The translations under genes and the position numbers were made by a program. The notes beneath the pieces are model-generated. The model had not been told where the DNA came from and ran no database searches. It was given only the letters and a program-made list of their open reading frames with translations. Shown one piece after another: positions 25,058-37,200 of a stretch of DNA of 64,000 nt (positions within the stretch are counted from its first letter, which is position 1; the number at the start of each line of letters is the position of its first letter). The stretch comes from Oxyruncus cristatus (lineage: Eukaryota > Chordata > Aves > Passeriformes > Cotingidae): positions 308,329 to 372,328 of the forward strand of contig VXAY01005880.1 of assembly GCA_013399855.1 (NCBI GenBank). The letters are read 5' to 3'.

Positions 25058-25515
25058 ATCACAGAATCACAGAATATGCTGAGTTGGAAGGGACCCACAA
25101 GGATCATCAAGTCCAACACTTAGCCCTGCACAGGACCATTCCCACGAGTCACACTGTGTGCCTGAGAGTATCATCCAAACACTTCTTGAACTCTGGTGGG
25201 TTGGTGCTGTGACCACTTCCCTGGGGAGCCTGTTCCAGTGCCCACCCACCCCTTGGGGTGAAGAACTTTTTTCTAACATCCAACCTAAACCTCCCCTGAC
25301 ACAATTTCAGGCCATTTCCACGGGTCCTGTCACTGTTCACCACAGAGAAGAGATCAGTGCCTGCCCCTCCTCTTCCCCTCACAAGGAAGTTGTAACTGCA
25401 GTGATGTCTCCCCTCAGTCTCCTTCTCCAGGCTGAAAAGACCAAGTGACCTCAGCTGCTCCTCATATGGCTTCCCCTCCAAAGCCTTCACCATCTTCATT
25501 ACCTTTCTTTGAATT
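25058..25515 (-). mobile_element. CR1 LINE 3' fragment, minus orientation
   Basis: It starts with the duplicated terminal octamer (ATCACAGAATCACAGAA), then GTTGGAAGGGACCCACAAGG. The minus frame reads [19 protein letters not shown], the CR1 ORF2 C-terminal region. It faces the plus-strand CR1 at 24115-24552 tail to tail, 0.5 kb away. Confidence 0.93.
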
Positions 25516-28500
25516 AACTTTGTGTGGTCACATGTGACTTTTCACTGCATTTTCCCAGTTTGGGGATTTTCCCTTATGACCTGTCTTTGTCCATCTCTGA
25601 AATTTTGTTTGCTGCAAGGACACATTGTACTGCTCAGAACAGAAAGAGACCAAGTTCAGTAGAAATTGCTGCCAAGTGGGGACATTAAACTCAAACCAAA
25701 ATGAAAACAGGAGAGTGCAGTCTCCTGGCAAAGTCTTTGCAAAGAACAGATACCAACAGAGAATGTTATCAGCTTAAAAAAAGAAAAAAAAAAAAAAGCC
25801 AGTATTATGGAAATGAATATTCATCAGAACAGTACAAAGCCAACCATCCCCCATCCCAGCACTGAAAGCTCACCAGCAGCCCTGGTCAGGATCCAGAAGC
25901 CACAAGGAACATAGAGTTGTTCTAGTAGATTGAGTCACTGAAGATCTGACTTCAATTTCTTGTTCTTTGGTTTAACAGCCAAATAGTATCTCCCTCAAGC
26001 AGTGTTGTGAGAACTGCATGAAATGTGTAAGCACTTCAACATTAAAATGGTGAGGAAGAGACACATCACTAGTGAGATGGTGCAGAAGAGGTGTTGGGCC
26101 TTACTAAGACAGTTTTGCTTCTGTCCAGTTCCTAAACACTAAATAATCTGCATTTATCAAAGAGTTTATCACCTTGGTACTTAGATTTTATAAAAGATAG
26201 GGCTGTCTTCAGATATGAAAGACCTATTGCTATCACCCCTATTTTGTCCCATCTCAAAAAGATTCTGTGGGGTTGCCATGGCCAAGTAATTAAGACATTT
26301 TCACGAATAAGTACACAAACTTACTTGCTACATCCTTGTCATTAGCACTAGTTTTAGGTGTGGTTTAATTTTCCAAAGGCCAAGCATTGCTTCTAACTCT
26401 TCTTGGTGATTTAAGTTCACCATACTGACCAATATCTCGTGGGCTTTGTTGTCTTTCAGATTAGAGGGATTTTATATGAAAAAGAAGTCTTACTGGCTTT
26501 TGTTCAGGTCACAGTTTGTAGGAATGATGCTCAGCAATTTGACCATCTTTTCCACCGATTTTATTGTAACACTTTCCAGTTCTGTTCCATTATGTAAGTG
26601 TCTCCAACGTAGCTGAATAAATTGTGGTATCTTAACCTCACTAAATAATTTCTATCAGCTTCTGGCTATTACTTTTCCTTCTCTATGTGTGTAATAGAGA
26701 ATTTGGTTTGTTGAGTTTTGACTGGACTCATTCACCTGCCTCTTCTGTGAATAGTCATAAAACTGACAACTGTTCTGTGGACGTGTCCTTTGCCATGACG
26801 AATTCTCACTCCAAGTGCCTGGCAGGGGGTGAGCAGCCCAAGGGAAGCCAGGTGTTTGGGCAGTGGAGGAATTGCACAGTTTCATGCATCACTTCAAGGC
26901 TCCCTGTGGATTGTGTATTCTGAACTGGAAAGTAAAGGGAGGATGCTCAAGATTTGTAACCATCAAGGAAAATGGCACTTCCTGGGGCCTCTCTCCCTGA
27001 AGTTTGAATCAGTGCAGGTTTTACTGCTCTTCCTCTGTTTGGACAATGTTTTTATCTATGAAATAGCACTGTCACTGCTGGTACAGCAAAGGTTTGAGTT
27101 GTTTCTCATGGCAGCAGGGTAGAAACCTGCACTGCTGAAGTCCTTCGGCCAGGCTGCTGCTGTCAATCTTTGTAAAACTGAGCATTAACTTTTGAGAGAA
27201 AACAAACTTCTTTCACAGGAATACATTATTTTTTTCTCAAGTTTATCTGATGGCTCCCTCTAGAGATGGGAACATAAATACTGACCTGCTTCACAAATTG
27301 CAGTTCTTGGATTTGGTAACTTTTAGTCCCAGAAGTGTTTTTGTTGCACTTGCTCCTCATCAGACTCAGTGCCTTTTCAAAGCTTTCTTTCTCTGATTGT
27401 CTAGATCAGTGCTTTTCGGATGACTGCAGGAATACAGAGTTTTCAGGTTGTCTTATTTGCATTTCAAAATTATCTCCTGTAATCAGTCAATGCATCTGCC
27501 CCAGTGTGCCCAGAACTACTTTTCCCAGCAAAGCAAGAGATGTAAGCTTGAGACAAACAGGGAAAATACTGTGAGCTGAGCCAAGAAAGATCTGAAACTT
27601 CGCTCTGACAGAGTGGTAGCAGCCTGTTTAAAAAGACAGTGGGAGGATGTTGACCAGCATTAATTCTAGTAAGTAGATCTCACGTCATGAGATGGAGTGC
27701 TTTATTTTTGCAGGGAGGGTGAGAGAGTAACACATAGAGGAACTTACGAATTCAATTGCTTTACAGCTGCCCTTCTGCACTGGAGCCTATTACCACGAGG
27801 TTGTTAGAATATCTCCATGTTTACTATCCACTCACCAAGTTAAACACTGGTTAATGAAAGCTACTATTGCTCCAACTTCCATGTCTTTTAGAAAGGCTCT
27901 GTCACAAAAATACAATCAGTGACTGGACTGACAATTGAAATGGCTGGAACTGTCCCCCACCAAAAAATTTACATTGAGGTTTGCAGCACTGACTTGAAGG
28001 CTATAGCAGAACTCCCTTCTTTGAGCCCGGGCAGTGCATATTCGACATCCCATCTGAGTCGTGTTTATTGGGAAGCAGTGTCCCTGCTCACATCTTGTTC
28101 CCAGTGAGTGGAACACAGGAGCTGGTGCATGTGTTGGCGTAAATGCAAACAGTTCGTATTTGCAGTTTACTCCCAAATTGTGAGGTATACGTGGAAATGC
28201 CCTGCTATTCAAAGGCAAACAACAAACATTTGTTTATACCTTTAATCAATCACAGGTTGGTTTTGTTTGGGGGTTTTTTAAACAACAAATAAGCATCACC
28301 CCAGAAACGAAACTTAAGAGGAAATGCAGTTGACAAAACTGCCCGATACACTGACCTCCTAAAATTTTCATTCAAGACAAACCCCAGAAGTTGCAATTGC
28401 CCTACATCGCTGCAGTCAGTCCTGCTGCACTGTCCATGGGCAGTACCTTCCCATTAACACATGGGGAAATGACTGGCTCCACATGTGGTCTGTGGCGATA

Positions 28501-29450
28501 CATTCCTCTGTGCAAAATCCAGGAGAGCAAAAACTTCCCAAATACGTGTCTTCACAAAATGAAGAAAAATGTGACAGCCTTCAGAATGGGAATAATTAAC
28601 AACTGAGGTCCGAATCATATAAGCCTCAAAGCTGCCACAAGAAGTGTTGGGTTGAGTGTGGACAGGGAAGGGCAGCAAGGGCAGCTGCAGTGCTTGTTCT
28701 GCTCCTATAAAGCAGGTGTGTGCAGAAGTCCTCAGCACGCGCTGCTTAGCGAGGATTTGTGCCACCTTCTCTTTCTGTTCACCTGTCACTGGATGCCATT
28801 TTTCTTTTGCCCACTAAGCTTTATAAGTGGCACTAAGTGTATTTACTTTCATGAAGGTACAAGTCATTCTGAACTGCATTAACACAAAGCCTCTCACTGG
28901 CTTACAAGCCACATGCTGCGTTTGCTCTCACAGAATCGGGCTGAAATAAAGCGTCATCAGGACCATTATACCAAAGTGTGAGACTCTGGATTTTGTTTAT
29001 AACTGCTGTTCCTGTATTCTAGTTCATTTTAAATCACAAGTGCTCTTAAACCATAGCATCTTGCTCTTTTACACTGTGACCAAACTTTGATTAAAGCAGT
29101 TTTCTGAACTCTGGCTTTGTTTTTAAGCTGTGACTAAAATGAAAAATGTAGGCCATTCAAATACATCAGTGCAGAATGGGGACTAAAATGTGTTATGTAT
29201 ATAGACAGATATATATATATAGTGCACTTTTTTATTTTTATGAACTGTTTAAATACCAGTCATTAAACTTCTTCTGTACTGCAGAGCTGAGAAGCAACTT
29301 AACTACTTGATAATGCAAATGTTTTTATTAGCCTTGCAGCTACTGGATTAAGAAATGTAGTTAATATATATGCTTCCAGCTATACTCTTGTTTTGGGTAA
29401 CTGTATTTAACAGCTGGAACTATAGAAAATGTTAACCCAGACTTGTAGGA

Positions 29451-29456
29451 AATAAA
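29451..29456 (+). terminator. Candidate distal poly(A) signal
   Basis: AATAAA followed within 30 nt by a T/G-rich element (TTGCTGTTGTTTTC). If used by WDFY2 it implies a 3' UTR of about 9.1 kb. Confidence 0.35.
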
Positions 29457-29480
29457 CCTCTGTACAAGCCTTGCTGTTGT

Positions 29481-31146
29481 TTTCTTTCACTGTAGAGTAA
29501 GAAGGAGTTCCATTTATAAATGAAGTTATAAGTAAAGCAATAGTTTGAATGCTGACCCAGCCTCTTCAGGAAGAGCTGTGACAGCCTCACTTATCTCAGC
29601 ATTGCTTATCATGGGAAAGCTTATTTCAGGCCCTCTCTGACAGTCAAGTTTTTATTTCCAAGGAGAGTAGTAATAGGCTGGAAAGAGTTTTTTCCTAAAC
29701 TGATACTTTATGGGAGGTCTTTGAATAATGAGTAAATGCCATCAGCCAGGAAGGGATCTTCAGGGAAATAAAATTGTGTAAAGCAGATATAAGGAGCTCT
29801 CCCGCACCCATCTGCAGGACCTTAGCTACCACTCACCGCAGAGAGCTCAGAAACACCTGTGTTATATTTGTGCCTAAGCTGTTTGTCCTACCACACTGGT
29901 CAGAGCCGTGTGTGGAACAGTGTGGTCAGCTGGCTGGGTTCGATATGCAGTTGGCTTATAAACACAGTTCATGAGAAAACGTGTTACCACTGCTTTGCAG
30001 TAAATCTGAAATAAGTAAGACAAAATGAATCCCACCGGAGTGTCTTAGTCTGAGTTGACAGTCTTCACCATTAGGAGAAAGATGTAGGACTGTAGGTTAT
30101 GTTTCTTAAACTAGATTCAGTAAATCCCTCTGAAAAAGCCTGTTTTCTCTCTACCCTTTACGGTGAGAATCCCACTGAGTAATTCAAATGTCCACAGATG
30201 AGGTAAAATGAATCCCATCCTCTGGGTTTGGAAGATCCAGACAAAATACAACCCTCTCATCAGGAGGTGGATTTCACCTCCAAAACCTGTGCCCCCCAGT
30301 GTAACCTTCCCCCTCTTAATCCATCCATCATGATACAGCAATTCCCTTTAATCTTTAGCAGAAATGGCAAGCATATACAGCTTAACATGTTATTCCTTTT
30401 CATGCCTACAGTCATACAGCCATTTCCTTGCTGGATCCAGCCCTGTCTGGGTGTGTTATGTGTTGAAACCTCCTACTTCATGGTATCTTGACATAAACAG
30501 GATAATATTCAGCCCTGGCTCCATAAAGTAATGTGGAAGGCATTTGGCAGCGTTCCTAGATTCTTGCTGTTTAAACATGAGGAAGCAGATCACTTCTGCA
30601 TACCAGCACTGATTTATAGAAACTGAAGGCCATGAGGAATTCTTCTATTTAAACTCAGTAGACACTGCAAGAAAGTTTCTGCATTCCCAGTTAGAGGTTT
30701 GAGCCCAGTCATCCCCATGCAGTGAAGGATGCCACCACCCAGTCAAATACAGCAGTTAAATGTTGTTTAAAACATTTCCCACTTCTTTCCTGAAGTCTTT
30801 CACAAAGGCTACTGAAAAACACTCCTCTGCATTTCTCTGTGCTGAATGTTTAAAATTATTCTGGGTAACTTTACAAAGTCTTGGGTTTTATTTTAATGCC
30901 TCCCAATTTTTCATCCAATTCAAAGAACACAACCTTAGGGTGTCTTGAGACAGCAGGTGCATATTCACCATGGCAGCAGAAAAAAAATTACACAGGAACC
31001 ACATTCCCCCATTATGAGAACACCTGAACCCAATTCATTTTTAACAGGCCTGTGGCATTGTACTTCCCCTCAACAGCAGGGGTACTACAGCAGGTGTGTT
31101 ACAGTGTAATTAGAAGCTTTGTGGTTACACTGTGTCAGCAGTGACT
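29481..31146. other. Intergenic gap and DHRS12 3' UTR
   Basis: Sequence between the distal candidate WDFY2 poly(A) site and the DHRS12 stop. The part from about 30870 to 31146 is probably DHRS12 3' UTR. No gene or recognisable repeat was seen in the rest. Confidence 0.45.
30887..30892 (-). terminator. Candidate DHRS12 poly(A) signal
   Basis: AATAAA on the minus strand about 255 nt after the DHRS12 stop, the first canonical signal downstream. It would give a short 3' UTR of about 270-280 nt. Confidence 0.5.
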
Positions 31147-31274
31147 CTAAGTTCCTGGAGAACTGGATCTAAACTTCTGGGAGAACTCTTCCAGGACTGC
31201 CATTAGCTTCTCCTCATCCTCAGGTGGACTGTGGGTGCTTGCCAGGGGTAAGTGTGTAGCAACTGGCTGCCTGT
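31147..31274 (-). CDS. DHRS12: DHRS12 terminal coding exon 10 (residues 282-323)
   Basis: 128-bp coding part after TTTCCAG. It reads DRQPVATHLPLASTHSPPED then EEKLMAVLEEFSQKFRSSSPGT and TAG. The acidic then amphipathic tail matches DHRS12, with a few extra C-terminal residues compared with the human protein. Confidence 0.95.
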
Positions 31275-34200
31275 CTGGAAAGGAAAAAAAAAAATCCAGA
31301 TGGGTACATTTAACTTTCTCTTCTAGCAGAAAGGATATTTTTCTGCTAGGCTCTGCACTGCTCAAACAAACCTCACGGTTTTGAAGCCAGGAAACATACC
31401 TTCTAGGAACCTGTAAGTAATGTTAAGCATACCTCCTAAACCAGAAATTAAACTAATTCAATTTGTATTCTGGAACTAGAGTTATTTTCCCTTAATACAG
31501 TGTGACAGACGGTGGAGTAAGATCCTATTTGCAGCCAGCGACAGTACAGGAAAAAGATTGCTTTACAGTGGGTTTGCACCTGCTCCCTGTCAGTAGTGCA
31601 ACACCTGCAGGCAAAGAGCAATAGCTGGAGACTGTTGCTGCAGGCAGAGGATACTTCTGCAGCATGAGACAGGGTTTCCTTGCCTCCTGGATAGTGTTTC
31701 TAGTGCTACTCAAATCTCCAGTTGGGATTTAGGATTATTTTCAATCTTAAAATGGTTACTTTTATCCTTAGAAATAATGGTTAAATCCTAAATGTCCAGA
31801 AACTTGAGCTGGTTCATCAGTTGCCGTAAGTAACATGTATCCAAGATGTCTGACCGAATTTGCTCAGTTCGATGCTTTGTGTAGTTTTCCAAGTCTCATA
31901 CTCCTCACTTCCTCTGTGTAAATAAAGCTGTATCACCACCCATTCTAAGGGATTTTTCCCTCCAAAGACATGGTATCTAGAGCCCAAGAACCTTATGACA
32001 ATGCCATCAGGTGACTATGGAACAACAGTCAGACCACTGGTGAAGCACTGAAGTCTATTTAGCAAGTCCAACTTCCAAAGCAGCCAGCTGAGAAGAAATG
32101 AACAAGCTGTTGCAACCCCGGGCTGCAGATTTCTCTGCAAACTTCTCAGGCTGCCATCAGGCTTCCCAGGGGAGCAGAGATGTTTGCTCTCTTAAGAGCA
32201 AGTGTTGTAACTGGCTGCACACACCACATAACTTCTCATGCAAAACGGTGGAGAGAGAAACATGCAGAGGAACGTTCCCTTCTCCACTGAATATGAATTG
32301 CTTCCTACCTAACCACAGTGCTTCCAGTAGAATGTGCTGAAGTTTGGGAACTATGCGTGAAAGCCAAGTTCATCATCACAGAGAGGATGCTTCTCGTCTT
32401 TGGAAAGCAAGTCTCCGTCAAACATTTTTTATTTATTTTGGCAGATGCAGATAATTCTGATAGTACTAGTCATGTTCTCACTTCTTTTTATTTTTTTCCT
32501 AAGGAAAAAAAAATGCTGGCTTTGGTTTGGTCTCAGAGCAAACAGAATAAAAGAGAATGGAGGAAATGGAGGGAAGCTGTGACTGAGTTGGAAAATGGCT
32601 GCCTAGGACCAGAAGCACAGGGTCTGCAGTCAAGTGCCCCTGCACACCAAACCCTTTACTGAAAGGGCCTGAAAAGTGCCCATATGAATCTGTGCCTTCC
32701 AAAGGGCAGTAGCAGAGAGAAATAAATTACTTCACCACTGTTTGATAGGCATGGGACACAGACACAGGACTTCTCTTGCAGCCTTAAGAGCAACCATGCC
32801 AGGACAAAAGCTCTTGAAAGTCAATAGCTACAGCTAAAGAGCCAACATGTGTTCCCTAAAGCTGGGAGTAGAAAAAGGCCAAAGGCAAGAGCCTGGTGGA
32901 ATTACGATCTGGAGAAACAACAACTGAGCAGAAGCATTAGGACCAGAAGAAGGTGATCAGAGTAAGAAAAAGGTAAAGCCTAGTTCTACAAAGAAGGCTG
33001 ACCAGCTGGGATGTGTGGTTTCCACATGCAACACATGCTGACATGAAAAAGGTCTAGGTAAATTTCTGTCAGCCAACCCTGTGTGAGTGTCTGTGGGACA
33101 GAAGGGACAAAGTCAACCCAACTCTGGAAGTCTGAGCTTCCTGCATGCTCCGTATAGAAATGTGGTGAACCAGGATTTGAGTGCCACGTCCAACAAAAGT
33201 ACTGAGCTTCTGTAATCAATTACCCTGAGCTTTTTCTTTCTGGACTGACCTGCTTCACCATTGAGGCATCCATACTTCCAGTGCTCCTACAAAGATGCCT
33301 GTCATTTGCCTGGGAAAAAAAGAAAGGCTCTACCATACTTTTCCATTCCCTATGCTCAAAGTGCCAAAAATGCCACTGTGCTCAAGTCTCTGCCCAGCAT
33401 TAGAGAAAGGGGGAATTGGCAGTTTTAGCTAGCATGGAATGGTAGGAAGAACAAGTCAAAGCAAAGCCATTTCCCAGTGCGCTGTGAGAAGGATGTTCAT
33501 TTCCTAGCATCATAAAAGATGTTGTTTGAGTGCTGTGATTCACCTTCCCTTGGCACAGTCCTACATACAGCTATTTTGATTTAAAAAATCCCCAACCCTC
33601 CCTAAAGAAATGCTTTGAAGTCTCTATTAGCTACTTTAGAGGACAAAAGCAGGATCATAACTTAACACAACGTTCACTGAACCTTTAGTCTCGAAACGAT
33701 TTTGAGAAATCTTTTATCCTTTGATCAAGTTGCCTGGTCCAGCCTTCATCCCCTTCCAGGCCAGAGAGGGATTCTACAGTTCAGGCAGCTGAGGGATCTC
33801 CACTGCTGTGCAACGTAAGACACTGCCTCCTTACCTTGGAAGAACAAGCCGCTGGGTAACTTGGTTGCCTCAGCTGATACTGCCAACCATACCACGGTGT
33901 CAGCTCCCTGGGCCTCTGTGCGCAGGGAGTTCTTCATCTTCTCATAGAAGTCTGGCATGGACGATCTCACGGCTAGAGAGAATAACAATGGAATGGTGGT
34001 CTGCCATGCAAGGCTTCTTTGATTAAAAAAACCAAAAAAGAACAGCTTAAAATTGCCATTCTGAGTGTAGGAAGAAGAGAAGGCACCTTGCAGTTTTTGG
34101 AAGGAAACAAGTATTTCCCCATAGCTGGGAGTAAGATGGCTTGTGGGAAAACAGCACTAAGGTGCCATATGATCCATCAGTTGTTTGTTTGGGCCAAATG

Positions 34201-37200
34201 AGTAGTAGGAGCTGAGAAAAGGATCAGTGAGAGGTTCCTGTGCCAATTCCATCCTAAACTGTACAGACTACAAACACGGGCAAACAGACATTCCAAAAAA
34301 TGAGTATTCTAATCGGATTATTAGCTCTTATTTTCTCATCAGTTTTAGGAAACCAATTGCAGCATTGTATTAAAAAACGGTATGGTGAACAGTACCTAGA
34401 CCAACTGCATAATTCCTGTCTAAACTCTGGTTTCATTTTATTGTGTCCAACAATCCTGCAGGTGTTTATTTTTGGGAATTGTAGAGTTTTTTAACTTAAA
34501 GGTGGGATAAGTTTATGGTTCATCAGGTTTGAAATCCACAAGGGCAGTGCAAAAGGAAATGTACTTTAAAAAAAAGAAATGCCAGGATATTTAGTTGGAA
34601 CAGGCAATTTTCAAGCATAAAGTAGACAGGGTAAATGCTTCTGTCATCAGAAGCAAATTTGGGAAACTGCATCCCTGTAAAAGACCTAGAGATGGGACTG
34701 CTATTCTGCATCCCAAGCTTGGGCACTGGGGGTGGTAACATACTGGGGAATGCAACATTCATACTGGACAAATGATGCTGGCCCACCTGCTGAGGCACAG
34801 GCACTGAAGAACAGCTGCAGCTCAGACAAAGGGCTGTCTGGCCACAGTGCTTCTTGACAGCAGTAAATGTTTAGAGGAAGAGTAGAGGAACAGGGCTTGC
34901 ACAGACGTGCATTCTCCATTTTCCTACATGCCCCCACAAATTCCCAATGTCTGCATGTTGGTACTTACAGAGGCAGAAGCTCCATCTGTGTATTTAACAG
35001 TTCCACTACAAATGTAACTTAAAGGTTACCTTAGAAAACTATGACTCTGCTGTGCATTTGTGCAGGGCTGGAAACATTCACTGCCTATTATTATTCTCTG
35101 GATGTACACAGATAGCAGACAGTGTGCAGAATACAGCTTCCAAGGGGATACAAAACTACCTCTAGCACCAGTTTGGGGAAGAGAAATTACTGCACCTGGT
35201 GGAAAAATCTACCAGGAAGTTTCATTTTTCTTTGCTTTTAGACTAATTCTGAAAAGAAAAAAAATATAGTCAGAATGTGAAGCAGTTGTTACCTGGAGTG
35301 TCTGCCCAGCCAGGGTGCATTACGGAGAAATGGATGTTTCTGTGAGCTTTTGCCCACTGTTCTGTCAAGACAACTTGCTGTCTCTAGGATAGAGCAGTAA
35401 AAGCCAGACTAGCATCAAGTTCAACAGCCTGTCCACCTAAGTGGTTCCCAGGGAAATAAAGTACATCAAATGTGCTGTAAATACCAGAGCATTTATGTAT
35501 AGCAGAAATACACCCTTGCTCATCCTGACTGGATTTACTGGATAATTTCATCAGAGACCACCACAGTCATTGCCATCCACATCCTGGCCACAAGCTCATT
35601 TATAAAGCAGTAGCACTGCTTTTTATTGACCACATCTACTTGCTGCAGACTGTAGGCAAGAACTAAGCAGGCAGACAGATTTCATCAGCTAAAGACAGTT
35701 TTCCCCCTTGAGACTTTTATCACACCAAATGAAAATCCAGCCATGCTCTTCATGCAAGATGTATGCACTCACAAGGGCGTGCCAGCACACTCCTGAAGAT
35801 TATTGCCCATGTGTCTCTGTATGGATTGGATGCAATGGGAAAGCAACAGTGAACAACAGGCTTTTTGCAAAGCTGATGTTCTGAGCTGCCTAGCAAACAC
35901 GTGCTGGGCTTTGCTTTCAATACCATGGACTGTACCTTGTTCTGTGCATACACCATAGTTCCATCAAATGTCCCATTTTCCGACTGCAAGTCAGATATGT
36001 TTAATTTTTGAACTAGCATGCCCCCAGAAGAGACAGTTATCTGTAATGAAATGAATGAAAAGCAAATGAATGAAAAGCAAAACTAGGAACTCCCCACAAT
36101 TGCATTCATGCATGAAATGTGGTCTTCAGGCCATATTTGGAAGTCCGTAGGGAGCAGGATTCCTCTGTATACTTTTTGCACTATGCTTGTGCTCATGTGT
36201 GGAGCGTACCTGAAGATGAGGTGGAAGAAATACAATTTTTTTTAGGAAGTGATTTTCATTCAAAGTGGTGTTGATTCATTTGGGGCATTCTGTGCTTCTT
36301 CCTTTTGAAAAGTAATAGGGAGAAAGAAAGTAGCAGAACAGCACTATTTGTATTTTATTTGTTTACATTTACAGAGGTTAATTAGAACACAAGAGGCCAT
36401 ACAAAACTTGGGAAATATAATTTTAAAAAATACACCTGCTGTCTTATTTTACACCAAGATCTGTAAAGCTCTTTAAAGCCTATACTCCTGTTGTAGGTAT
36501 TTTGCACCCTGCTGCAGGAGGTAGCTTGCCCTAAGGAAAATAAACGGGTAAGTTTCCAAATGAAGTGTTTTACTCTGATTTCCAATGAAGGGTTGAGAGC
36601 AGCAAGCAGGAGCTTTGCCTTGGAGAAGGAGGTGGTTGTTAGCAGAATCCAAGAGGATTCTAGAGATACTTACAGCATTATAACTAATCCTGCATTGCTA
36701 GCACAAGACAAAGAACTGCTAGCACAAAGAACTGCTGTCACAAAACAGAAGGTAAGCACAGTAAAACACCCCTTTTAAACAGTATCACAGACTCACCACT
36801 CTGGCGTCAGCTTCTTTTTCCAGGAGGGGCAGCAGGGCAGTTGTCAGGATGTATGTACCTAAAAGACAGACAGGTATCAACATTAACTTTCCTTTTTAAA
36901 AATGCTTTCTTCTCCCCATTCCTTCTATAACAACCCAAAGCCCAAAGTCTCTGAAACCTGAACTTGACAATGATTTTTTTTTACTGCTTTACCTGCAATG
37001 TGCCAGCTCAACCTGTAGTGGTTCACGTTGCCATTTACTTAGCAAAAGGCATAACCATTATTTTGTGGACTTTTACGTTCATTGTACCTATAGACCAAAG
37101 TGCTCACTGCATTCAGCCATGAATCTGAAGGCAAAATGGTTCAGATACGGAATTCCTTGGATGGGAGGAGATGATGCCAGTGAAGAAACAGGGAATGCAT

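Larger units (their letters stand above)
20299..29480 (+). other. WDFY2 3' UTR and downstream intergenic sequence
   Basis: The region after the WDFY2 stop contains no convincing coding exon on either strand. Possible poly(A) signals AATAAA are at 21360-21365, 21777-21782, 28945-28950 and 29451-29456. The last is followed by a T/G-rich stretch and sits in an A/T-rich block that looks like a distal 3' UTR end. Which signal is used cannot be told from sequence. Two CR1 fragments lie at 24115-25515, and a short CA repeat is near 23216-23245. Confidence 0.45.
31275..36796 (-). other. DHRS12 introns 6-9
   Basis: Introns at 31275-33834, 33973-35292, 35384-35935 and 36041-36796 are unique-looking sequence with no repeat family recognised. 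Small local direct repeats occur: ATGAATGAAAAGCAA twice at about 36050-36080 and GCACAA..AAAGAACTGCT twice at about 36700-36735. Confidence 0.5.
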
